Shown: one piece after another, positions 54,922-64,000 of the stretch
Layout of the letters: every line of letters starts with the position of its first letter
Position numbering within the stretch: position 1 is the first letter of the stretch
Origin: Struthidea cinerea
Taxonomy: Eukaryota; Chordata; Aves; Passeriformes; Corcoracidae
DNA: 64,000 nucleotides
NCBI GenBank assembly: GCA_013397865.1
Contig: VZTI01003893.1
Location: 396,606-460,605 of the forward strand
Direction of reading: 5' to 3'
Notes under the pieces: generated by a model
Seen by the model: the letters and a program-made list of their open reading frames with translations, nothing else
Database searches by the model: none
Told to the model about the DNA's origin: nothing
Made by a program: the position numbers and the translations under genes

Positions 54922-55391
54922 TGTCATTGTCTTGTCATTTATCATAGAGTGATAGAATTAAAAACCGAGATATTTTAGAAATTTAGCAGCAGGGTATTTA
55001 CATTAAGGCACATTTTCTGCTGTAGAAAAGGAGATATATGCTAATGCATTATTTTTTTTCTCATGTAAGCGGACTCTTGTTTATCTATTTTTATATTTTA
55101 TTTATTTTACATATCTGATCAAGCAAGCTAATTTCTGGTATCACACAGTGTTGAGGACTTAAAATTTCGAGTGTATAACATTTTGTGCTGCAGTCCTATA
55201 TGTAATAGAAGCACTGTAGAACGAAACCTCAGGCTTCTTTACTGTACTTGACTTCTGTATATTTCACTAGATATATGGCTGCACTAAGACAGATATAGGG
55301 AATCTGATTGAAACGAGGATATCTGTCACACACTCCAGGTATGGAGACCTAAAAATACTTACTTTTACAATGAGCCCTTACTCCTTTTTAA

Positions 55392-55661
55392 GGGGGCCTA
55401 TAAGAAAGATGAAGACAGACTTTTTAGCAGGGCCTGTTGCAATAGGAAAAGGTGTACTGGTTTTCAACTGAAGGAGCGTCAATTTAGGTTAGATGCAGGA
55501 AGACCTTGTTCTACAATGAGGGTGGTGAATGACTGGCACGGGTTGCCTCAAGGGATGATGGAAGCCCCATCCCTGCAAATATTACAGGTCAGGTTGGATG
55601 AGGCTCTGAACAACTTGGTCTAGCTGAAGTTTCCCCTGCTCATTGCAGGATGGTTGGACTA
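55392..55661 (+). mobile_element. CR1 3' UTR, segment before LTR insertion
   Basis: Plus-strand CR1 3' region: AAGGGGGCCTATAAGAAAGA, TTTAGGTTAGATG, AGGGTGGTGAATGACTGGCA and GGATGGTTGGACTA, each matching the recurrent CR1 3' sequence also seen at 51415-51715. It is cut at 55661 by an LTR and resumes at 56075. Older than the copy at 50 kb. Confidence 0.88.
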
Positions 55662-56068
55662 TGTAGCAACGGGGAACATAGATGACAGACCCCCTTGTAT
55701 GTCCAAAGACGATCCGTTGATGGCCAAAAATCGCCCCCTCTTTGTACCCTGAATCTCAGCCGAAGCCAAACCGCAGCCTGACAGAACTGAACAGCAGAAG
55801 GGCACCCATTGGCTGGCACGGCCGCGGTGCTGCTGTCCACGCGTCCCATCACCCAATCAGCTCCGCGCTCGTATGCTGTCCACGCGCTCCTCCAGCCAAT
55901 CACAGGCTCACTGCCAGCTGTCACTCAACCGACTCTCTCCTCACCCGCCCCTGCCGCTCGCCCCTCACCCACTGCCGACCGTCCCGCCCGCAGCTGGGCC
56001 CTGCCCACAGGGCCTTCTGGTGAGCGCCAGCCTCAACCACTCTAACAAATATGACCCCATATTCCACA
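55662..56068 (-). mobile_element. Solo LTR, CpG/CCAAT-rich family, copy 2
   Basis: A 407-bp element with TG and CA ends (TGTAGCAACGGGGAAC at the left, ATTCCACA at the right). It is flanked by a perfect 6-bp target-site duplication GGACTA (55656-55661 and 56069-56074) inside a CR1. It is homologous in reverse to 5704-6082. The core carries CCCATTGGCT, CCCAATCAGC and AGCCAATCAC (CCAAT-type boxes) and many CpG, giving a small CpG island in AT-rich DNA. No AATAAA is obvious, so which strand is sense is unsettled. Open frames through it on both strands are a by-product of GC richness. The perfect duplication and retained CpG suggest it is younger than copy 1. Confidence 0.92.
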
Positions 56069-56074
56069 GGACTA
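56069..56074. repeat. Right target-site duplication of LTR copy 2
   Basis: GGACTA repeats 55656-55661 exactly; removing the LTR plus one copy restores continuous CR1 sequence. Confidence 0.92.
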
Positions 56075-56135
56075 GATGATTTTTAAAAGCCTTTCTAGCC
56101 CAAACTGTTCCATGAGTCTATGATTTTATGATTTG
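56075..56135 (+). mobile_element. CR1 3' end, segment after LTR insertion
   Basis: Resumes with GATGATTTTTAAAAGCC..CTAGCCCAAACTG and ends in the octamer tail (TTCCATGAGTCTATGATTTTATGATTT), joining directly to 55661 when the LTR is taken out. Confidence 0.85.
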
Positions 56136-56149
56136 GAGCTTAAAGAGAG

Positions 56150-56350
56150 CCTTATAACATTGCGCTACTCACATGAAAGGCACAGCAGGATCAAGCTTTG
56201 TATCAGGTGTGCACCTGCTCAGGCAAGCACACCTGCCCCTGAATTCAAAACTAATATATGACGTATAAAACGCCTTTGCAGAACTGGAGTTGCATGCTGT
56301 GAACTCTTTCCAAAGTAAAGACCTCTGTGCTGTGTCTGTTCCTGTTTAAG
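56150..56350 (+). mobile_element. Possible LTR core fragment
   Basis: A CRE-like TGACGTA immediately precedes TATAAAA at 56264-56270. About 50 bp further is AGTAAA (56314-56319), a one-base variant of the poly-A signal, followed by a T-rich CTGTGCTGTGTCTG stretch. This order (enhancer, TATA, short R, poly-A signal) is that of a retroviral LTR. No TG/CA ends or target-site duplication were found, so limits are rough and a non-retroviral promoter is an alternative. Confidence 0.4.
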
Positions 56351-57302
56351 AATAACTTGCATAAGGTTGCACAAGGCTGAATAGTTATAAATCCAAGAAA
56401 AATAGTACTTATCTGTGCTCTACACAAGAAGTAGAGGACCAATGGCTAACCTCTGTACTCCTACTAAGTCAGCTTGATATAAAAAACTCACTAGCTGTAA
56501 AAGGCACTAGCCTCCACAAAGATTAATTTTGAACGGAAAACATACTGCTCAAAATTCAATTTAAGGTGAATGCAATTTGAAAGAATTAATTTTCTTGCAT
56601 TTCCTTTTTGAAACTGATAAGGTATTGCAGTTTTTCACAGAATTACTTTAAATAGTTGATGATTGTTTACCAATGTCAGCTTACCCTTTGATGTTTGTCA
56701 TATTATTTCTCCTTTAGAAAGCACTTATGGCTGCATTGTAGGATTGTTTCATCATCAGTCAACTGATGTATCAGTTAGATTATTGCTAGCACAGAGCTCC
56801 AGTCCTGATTTCACCAGATCAACAGGAAATATCACATTAAATTTAATGACACTGAGATGGGTATTTTCATCTTCTTTCAACGTTCCAGGCAGAAAGCATA
56901 CAGGATTCCCACATCCACATGCGCACAGCCTTGGAAAATCAAACACTGCATTCTGACTCATACAATTAACAATATGTCCTCCTACACGCTAAAGGGAAGA
57001 GAAATCTCACACTGATGGAACCACCATTGATATTCTATTATTTATACCCATATCAAAAGAACTGGAGACTCAGATGTCAAATTGTTATGCAATCAATTGC
57101 TTTGTGTTTTCACCTTTTCTACCAAAGGAGCACAGATTAGAAACTACTTTGATAAGCAGGAGGGTTTCACGTTTTTTTTTTCTTTTTACTTGATTTTTAT
57201 GTTAGCATATTTTAAACACCAGTTGCTAGGTAAAACCTCATCTCATATTTTAAAAAAAGTATAAAATTGTAGTAATATTTTTACATGGGACAACAATGTC
57301 TT

Positions 57303-57340
57303 AAAAAAAAACCAAAACCAAAAACAAAAACAAAAAAACC
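57303..57340. repeat. A-rich (AAAAC)n-like tract
   Basis: Runs of A separated by CC or C over about 38 bp. Simple repeat. Confidence 0.85.
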
Positions 57341-59611
57341 ATAGAACTACTGCAATGTAGAAACCAGAAAAGAAACAAAGTCATTATCAATTACTCAACA
57401 TTTGGCACGTGATGCTTCAAGGTCTAGTTTATTAATTTCATTAAGCATTGAGAAAACCAGTGCATTATTTTTTATTTAAATCAAATTTTAAATTCCTTTT
57501 TTTTGTTTTAATTTCAGAGAATTTTGGAAATTAAAAAAGTGACAAATAATAATTCTGATTCGATTATATAGTTTTTTATAGAAAAGAAATTGTGAAATTA
57601 CAGGCAGGGTCCAAGACCAACCCATGCTGAAGGAGAAGTCACCATGCTCAGCTTCCCCTGGCTGATCATCTCCTTCTCCCACTGAATGTTAGCATCCCTT
57701 CAAATTTTCCATCTGAGCTTCCTAACATTTCGTTTCCAAATGAATCAAACTGGGTCCTTTTAAGCTACTCTTTGCACTCATTTAGCTAGCCTGATCCATT
57801 TAGACCCAAATAGTTTACAGAATATTCACATAAACAGCTCTTCTAACAATATGGGAGACTAGAAAACCCCCAGATAGAGGGTAAAGGAAGATGCCATCAT
57901 AGATAAAGGCAGGGGGACAACTGTGTCTCTTACTTCTGGAACTGCTCATAAAGCCCTCATGTTTGTTCTCCTGTGTTTCATTCTTATCGCACTCTATGTA
58001 CAATCTCTCAGAGAAATAAGATTCCATTCTTTTTTTATTATTTTTTTTGGAAGAACCATTTCTATAAATAATAAAGACAGTAAAACATTAAAGTAAATTA
58101 TAAGTATTTAGTTTCAAGGGTCTGAATATTTGGGCTGAAAATAATTTGCAGTAATACCTGTCAAGTTAGTTACTCATTGGGAAAATATATACGGATACAA
58201 TCCTTTAGATAACTGAAAATGATTCATGACTATTGATAAAACTTTTTGAACTGGAGCAGATCCACCTCCAGGTCTGTCTGCGATGTACACAGCACAAGCT
58301 TGTGCACTTGAGTACATGTTTGCATCTCCATGATCAGCCACTGTGATATGGAGAAACTGCTGACTAGAGTAGATGGGAACCAAGCAGATGAAGAGAAATA
58401 GCTAAGGGACCTAAAATTTGCATATGGTGCTTCACATAAAGGTTTGGAAACTTCACAAAGAACAACAAAGGATGCAAAATATAGTACACATTTGAAGAAA
58501 TTAAAATTTATTTCCTCAAAGTTAAGAAAGGTAGCGTGCTTATATGTTTGTACATCAGTGTTAGCGTAAGAAAGCCAAAAATTGTGAAAGGGAATAAGCT
58601 ACTAGGAAAATCAATGGACAAAATAATCTAAAAAAACCAAACTGCAACAGCAAAGAGTGTATTGAGACAAGTGGGAAAGATCTGACGCAGCTGCCTGATC
58701 TAAACCAAAAAACTTAACTGAAAATGTGCAACAGCAATGCCTTGTCAAGACTAAAACAAAATATGGAGTAAAACGCAGACATAATTAAAGGCTTTCAGTA
58801 CCTGTTGCCTAAAGATGGTTTTTAGTTGTCAATACCAAAAATGCTGTGGTGATAGCCAACCAGGCCTATGTATAGATCACCATCTGGAATGCTAAGGCTG
58901 GTGGAAAACTTGAGAGCAGATGACTAAGCTCAGATCTTACATAGCAACTTTGTAAGCGAGAAGCAAGAACATTATGGATCTTGTCTATTATAAGCAATCC
59001 TCAAAGCAATTCCTGCAAAGATGGGGAATGAGATGAAGGGTCTGGTTCAGGGCAGACAGAATGAGTGAAAGAAGCCAAGAGCATCCTGTTTGTTCCCCAC
59101 ACCTTCTAGAAATCTGTCACTTAGTTTAATTCCCCATTTCAAAGGCTAATAGTACAAGTAAGAATGGAAATAGAGATCCACATGAGAGTAAATGCTAAAT
59201 CTGGGCATAACTAAACAAGGACTGTTTATAGGTTGGTGTCCCGCATGCTGCCTTCAGCTTTCCTGACTTTTCAAAACATAATTGTGCGACATTATGCTGC
59301 TCCTAAATACCTTTTCTGCGTGAATTACATCTTTAAAATGCTGAAATAGAAAGTTAGTAAGACTGAAAATGCAGTATTACTGACTTGGAGAAGCATTTGG
59401 CAGCTTCAGTGGTGAAAATAAAATTCTGGCATTTCTGACTTTTGGGGGGGGTTGGGTTTTTTTTGACTGACTGACAAATAAATTCATATTACTTTTAAGC
59501 AGGAAACTATATGTGTGCTTTTGAGCCACAAAATATTCTGGCTAAATGTTTAAAAACAGCAGGCATTTAACTCTGCCGAAATCTCAGTTGTCCAAGTATA
59601 ATGTGTACCTT

Positions 59612-59628
59612 AAACAAACAAACAAACA
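59612..59628. repeat. (AAAC)n short tandem repeat
   Basis: Four AAAC units. Simple repeat. Confidence 0.85.
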
Positions 59629-61491
59629 GAAGAACCTCATCCAAATGTTAGGGGGAAAAGAATTTCATAAATGCAACAAACAAAAGACTGGTTCACTCAT
59701 GTAATGACAGACCAAACACTAGAAAGAAAAGCATGACAGACTTTCCTGTAGTTGTACTATTTGCAGATCTCTTTACAAAGAACTGCACTCTGTGTGCCAA
59801 GAAATCTCAGGGAGAAGTCACGACTGCTAGAGAGCTGGTGATGAGAGTTGATAGCTTGAACCAATGCACCTGGCAGAAATGTATTACAAAGAGGGTGTAT
59901 TTCTACAGGAGAAAAATACTTATTTTGGAAAGCTGACAGTGCAAGTGCACGATGTACAAAGAGAGGGATCCAAAAGGGTTGGTATTTTTCCTTAGTTTTT
60001 TAGATGTGAAGTTAAGTAGCAGTGGAATTTTTCTCTGTGTTCCATGAAACACGTCTTGCAATCAGTGGGACATAAATCTGTGCTCAAGCCTTTTGCCAAA
60101 ATGTGACCTGAATAATCTGGTTGAGGTCATTCCTGGCATCAGTAAGAGCAGATGCTGTGTCCCAAATTTCAGTCAAGTGTCTTACTAGAAACGTAGACTT
60201 CCTCTCCCCAAAGTAGTAGCTGAGCATGATACAAAATATCTGTTAATTTGACTATCCATACTCAAGCTCCTGTTATCTACTAACAAGGCCGGTGCTGAAC
60301 TTTATCATTCTCTAGAAATGTTGCCATCATTTAGACATACTTTTACAGATTTGCACTTGAGAAAAACTAGAAGCCTATTTATTTCAGGAAAAGCATTGCA
60401 GTATTTATTGCAGGATATCCCTCTCCCTTCTTCAGCATTCATTTCCGGAATGGCAAAGGTTTATTTACCTTTATTCTGAAAATACTACAATTTCCACAAA
60501 ACGGGGATACACTGTCTACAGGGGGAGCTATTTTCCAAAAGCTCCTCTAGTACTCAGTATTTTGAGGGCCTGTTAACTGACAAGGGATATACCTATCTGA
60601 ATCTATACTAAGATCCACAAGGTCCATTTATTTATCTATATATTTAAAAGCATTTTGTCAAGATCCAATCCACGATCTTTTGATTCAGAAATACTGCATT
60701 TTCTGTGGAAATGAGAGAGAGGTATATAGCCAATTCTTAATCTGGCAGGTTAAAGTGGTATCTGCTTCATGCCCAAATTTTTCATTCTTGTTTTAACTGT
60801 CATGAACACTTATGAAACTGCAAAAGAACAGAGCTGCAATTCAGATAAATTAAGAGTTCTGATCTCTGAAAATTGTGCATAGAATTATTCACCAAATCAG
60901 AAGAGAATTGATTTTGTTCACAGAATGTCACACTCTGTACAAGCACTATACAAAGTTTTCAGCAGTTTTGCTCATCCATTTGCTTTTGAGTTTTGCAATC
61001 CCAAGAACACCAGTGATGACAAGCATTCAGGACCACAAAGTTTAATCACCTCAGATATCTGTGCCACATAAGTACTCCAAAAAATGTTGAAAACCAGGAA
61101 GTCTTCATAGTAAGAAAACTAGCAATAGTAATTTGATGATATCTTGAGAGTAGAGCACCTGTGGGAAATTAATCAAGTCCTGAATATATCTTCACTTCAT
61201 ACTCACACTGTGGAATATCGTAAGTTAATATATTTCCAAATACAAAGGAACAGAGTAAAATATTTATTTTCAGTTTCAGGGGATTATTTATATCTCATGT
61301 TCTGCCACTCTGAGAAAGAAATTGCATAAATATTTACATGGAGTATGCAAGTACTAAAATACACTCACAAGGAACAAATATAATTGCCAGGCAAATAAAG
61401 TGCTATATAAAAGGATGAGTTCTATAGATGATATGAAACCATCCTTCACATATACGTACACATTTTCCCTGGACAGAAAAAGAAAAGAAGA

Positions 61492-61516
61492 GGGGGGGGG
61501 AAAAAAAAAAAAAAAA
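61492..61516. repeat. G9-A16 double homopolymer
   Basis: Nine G followed directly by sixteen A. Lengths may be imprecise in the assembly. Confidence 0.9.
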
Positions 61517-62337
61517 GAGATCCTCTTCTATTAAAAGAGATAAAACACTAAAAATACTATTTTTTTCAATATGAAGAAATTTCATCTCTCCTTTATCCAA
61601 GATAGCATAGAAGTTCTGATACTTGAAAATTCTCTTTAAGATCAGACTTGTGTTTTAAGAGCTGTAATCACTTCAGGCTTACCTTAAAGTCCCACCATAT
61701 TTCAGGACTTAAGATACCTAAGAAACGATGCTCTGAAAGGACTCATTTGTCTTTGCAACAGATGGTGCAGAAAGAGTGCACCAGAGAAACAGGCAAAAAT
61801 CCTAGGAAATCTACAAGTGTCCAAAGACACACACAAATACACAGGCATGTATGCACACGGGCAAACACACACTTTCAGACAACAACAGTATCATTAAACT
61901 GCCTCATACGAATAATAGCAGGGAAAACAATGGTAAAATGAAAAGGAAAAGCAATAACATTTGCTGAATAAAACTGACATAGACTAGATATCAACAAGTC
62001 TGGAATGCATCCTGTAATGGACCACTTTAAGCAACTGAACATTTCAGGTGGTAGTTAGATTGGAAACCGCAGTCTGAGTGAGAGGGACAAACAGAAATCC
62101 TTCTGAGTTCCACTTCCTTCTTCACAAAGCTCCAGCTTACCTGCTGTACTAAAGACTAACCTAAGTTTCAAACTTTAATCAGACTTCTTCTGATACAGTG
62201 CTTACAAAATTCATCTACTATTACCATTCCTACTTCTATCAAGTTAACAAAACCAGTTTGAATATAAGATGTTCTGAGGCATTAAAAACATTCATCAAGG
62301 AGTCAGGAGTAATCTGAAGTTATTTCAATGCTAGATG

Positions 62338-63512
62338 ACAGACTCATAGAATGGTTTGGGTTGGAAGGAACCTTAAAGATCATCTACTTCCAACCCCTCT
62401 GCTGTGGGCAGGGACACCTTTCACTAGACCAGCTTGCCAGAGCTCCAGCCAGCCTGGCCTTAAACACCTCCAGGGATGGAGCATCCACATAGTCTCTGAG
62501 CAACCTGTTCCAGTCCCTCACCACCCTCATCCCATAGACTTGTTCCTAACATCTAACCTAAACCTACTCTTTTTCAGTTTGAAGCCATTCCCCCTTGTCC
62601 TGTCACTACATGCTCTTATGAAGAGTCTCTCTCCATCTTTCTTGTAGGCTCCCTTCAGGTTCTGGAAGGCTGCAAATTGGGTCACCCCAAAGCCTTCTCT
62701 TCTCCAGGCTGAACAATCCCAGTTCTCTCAGTGTTTCCTTACAGGAGAGGTGCTCCATCCCTCTGATCATCTTGGCAGCCCTTGTCTGGAATCACTCCAA
62801 TAGGTCCGTGCCTTTACATTGAAGGTCTCAGAGCTGGACACAGAACTCCAGGTGGGGTTTCACCAGAGCTGAGCAGAGCAGAGAGGCCGAATCCCCTCCC
62901 TCACCCTGCTGCCCAGACTGCTTTGGATACAGCTGGCTTTCTGGGCTGTGAGGGCACATTGCTGGGTCATGTCCAGCCTCTCTTCCCATCGGCACCCCCA
63001 AGTCCTTCTGGGCAGAGCTGCTCTCCATCTGTTCAGCCCTCAGCCTTTGTTGGTGCCAAGGGTTGCCCCGACCCAGCTGCAGCACCTTGCACCTGGTCTT
63101 GTAAAGCCTCATGAGGTTTCGATGGGCCCACTTCTTGAGGTTGTCCCAATCCCTCTAGATGGCATCCTGCCCTTCAGGTGTGACAACTGCACCGCTCAGC
63201 TTGGTGTCATCAGTAAATTTGCTGAAGGAGCACTTGGTTCCTTTATGTATGTCATTAATGAAGATACTAAATAACACTGGTCTGAATGGAGACCCCCGAG
63301 GGACACCATTTGTCACTGACATCCTTCAGGACTCTGAGCCATTGACCACTACCCTCTGGATGTGACGGTCTAACCACTTCTTTATGCATTTAAGAGTCCA
63401 CCCATCAATTCTGTCTTTTTCCAATTTAAAGAGAAGGATGTTGTAGGAGACTGTGTCAAAGACTTTACAGAAGTCCAGGTCAGTGACATCTGTAGTACTT
63501 TGCTTATCCACT
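62338..63512 (-). mobile_element. Young CR1 LINE, copy B, RT to 3' end
   Basis: The minus strand reads CR1 from the RT palm region (63512) to the 3' end (tail near 62338-62355, ATTCTATGAGTCTG). It matches copy A (50563 onward) at all but about four positions in 1.16 kb: differences near 62426, 62575, 62662 and 63158. It carries the same in-frame TGA in the RT as copy A. The tail and the flank beyond it differ from copy A. The upstream side stops at a single N (63513). Confidence 0.9.
63159..63511 (-). pseudogene. CR1 ORF2 RT fragment of copy B
   Basis: Minus-strand frame with KVFDTVSYNILLFKLEKD, ending VVNGSES at the TGA shared with copy A, then reading on to the GVPRGSPFRPVLF and FTDDTKLSG motifs. 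The upstream fingers region is missing at the N. Inactive. Confidence 0.85.
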
Positions 63513-63513
63513 N

Positions 63514-63898
63514 CGATATTCAGGCCTGTTCAGCCATGCCAGTCTCTTGCCTTCCTTGCATGATTTCTTTCTTCTGGGGATTGCTAGCTCTTGTTCTCTA
63601 CAGAGGAATTCCCTAAAATCTGTCAGGTCTGTTCCACTGTCTTGTCCCTCATGGCAGTCTTTCAGGGGATTATCTCCCTGAAGAGCTGGAAGTTTATTTT
63701 CCTAAAGTTCAGGGCCTAATTTTCAGCCTCCTTACCTGACCCATATCCCTCAGGAGTGCAAACACCAATACAGCATCACTGCAGCCTGGGCTGCCTCTAA
63801 TCTCTATGCCTCCAATTAGCTCACTTGTGTTGGTGACCAACAACTCCAGTAACACATTACTCCGATAGGGCTGTCTATTGTCTGGGTCATGAATCATC
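63514..63898 (-). mobile_element. CR1 endonuclease-end segment, likely the 5' part of copy B
   Basis: The minus strand encodes the C-terminal end of the CR1 apurinic-like endonuclease: LLELLVTNTSELIGGIEI, then GCSDAVLVFALLRDMGQ (the SDH active-site segment, with His lost, reading SDA). A degenerate linker follows with KKSCKEGKRLAWLNRP next to the N. Orientation and order (endonuclease then RT) agree with 62338-63512, so both are probably one CR1 with several hundred bases missing at the single N. A true internal deletion or a misjoin of two CR1s cannot be excluded. Confidence 0.78.
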
Positions 63899-64000
63899 AA
63901 ATCATAGAATCTTCAAGGTTGGAAGAGACCTTCAAGATCATCCCGTCCAAACATCCACCCAGCATCGCCACAGCAATCCCTTAACCACTAAACCACATCA
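63899..64000 (-). mobile_element. CR1 3' end inserted in copy B (runs off the window)
   Basis: AATCATAGAATCTTCAAGG, then GGAAGAGACCTTCAAGATCA and CCGTCCAAACATCCACCCAG are the standard reversed 3' end of an avian CR1. It begins abruptly inside the endonuclease segment at 63898, so it is a later, nested insertion. Its body lies beyond position 64000. Confidence 0.88.

Larger units (their letters stand above)
51750..55391. other. Unique DNA with two GC-richer blocks, no gene seen
   Basis: Mostly AT-rich. GC-richer blocks at 52390-52860 and 54230-54660 have several overlapping open frames but no recognised domain, and may be old, unrecognised repeats. The second block holds a 9-bp hairpin, TGCATCAGC-TC-GCTGATGCA, at 54507-54526. 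An AT-rich TATATG tract is listed separately. Confidence 0.5.
56351..62337. other. AT-rich unique DNA, no gene seen
   Basis: About 6 kb with simple tracts only (57303-57340, 59612-59628, 61492-61516). No coding exon or transposon recognised. Confidence 0.6.

Noticed and set aside
55640..56079. Several frames of 60-94 codons suggesting a CpG-island gene
   Set aside because: The island is a solo LTR with perfect TSD inside a CR1; no splice or protein evidence for a host gene.

Overview
This window reads as non-coding vertebrate DNA from a bird, most probably a songbird. The basis is the repeats: several CR1 LINEs, three with recognisable (ATTCTATG)-type 3' octamer tails, and endogenous-retrovirus LTRs of kinds I associate with passerine genomes. 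The species is inference. I found no host gene that I can support: no multi-exon coding pattern, no recognisable host protein, no tRNA or rRNA, no CRISPR array and no bacterial-type operon. Most open frames are chance frames in AT-rich DNA or frames inside transposon remains.

Layout. 1-4953: AT-rich unique DNA with a 33-base poly-A run. 4954-6088: an LTR fragment (minus sense), then a complete solo LTR (5704-6082) with a 6-bp flanking repeat. 6089-13112: unique DNA. 13113-14390: two solo LTRs of different families side by side; the second keeps TATA, AATAAA and 7-bp inverted ends. 14391-17959: unique DNA with a (GGAA)n tract. 17960-18960: an ancient minus-strand CR1. 19635-20673: an old, approximately 1-kb LTR with internal degenerate repeats. 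20674-21974: unique DNA with a perfect 12-bp palindrome. 21975-25346: a plus-strand CR1 split by a gammaretrovirus-like (ERV1) remnant at 22244-23803 on the minus strand. That remnant keeps an integrase C-terminal segment, a polypurine tract and a 3' LTR. 25347-25529: an LTR-like scrap running into a 45-N gap. 25530-41286: a long unique gene desert. 41287-41865: a well-preserved solo LTR. 41870-49964: unique DNA. 49965-51749: a young CR1, plus strand. 51750-55391: unique DNA with two GC-richer blocks. 55392-56135: a CR1 3' end interrupted by a 407-bp CpG-rich solo LTR with perfect target-site duplication. 56150-56350: a possible LTR core. 56351-62337: unique DNA. 62338-64000: a minus-strand CR1 almost identical to the one at 50 kb, itself broken by a third CR1 that runs off the window.

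Nothing here works together as a pathway. The useful content is the insertion history (nested CR1/ERV layers with readable target-site duplications), a pair of about 99.7% identical CR1 copies sharing one nonsense codon, regulatory motifs carried by LTRs, and two assembly seams (a 161-bp exact duplication around a single N at 24197, and a single N inside a CR1 at 63513). I did not find a convincing undescribed biological system.
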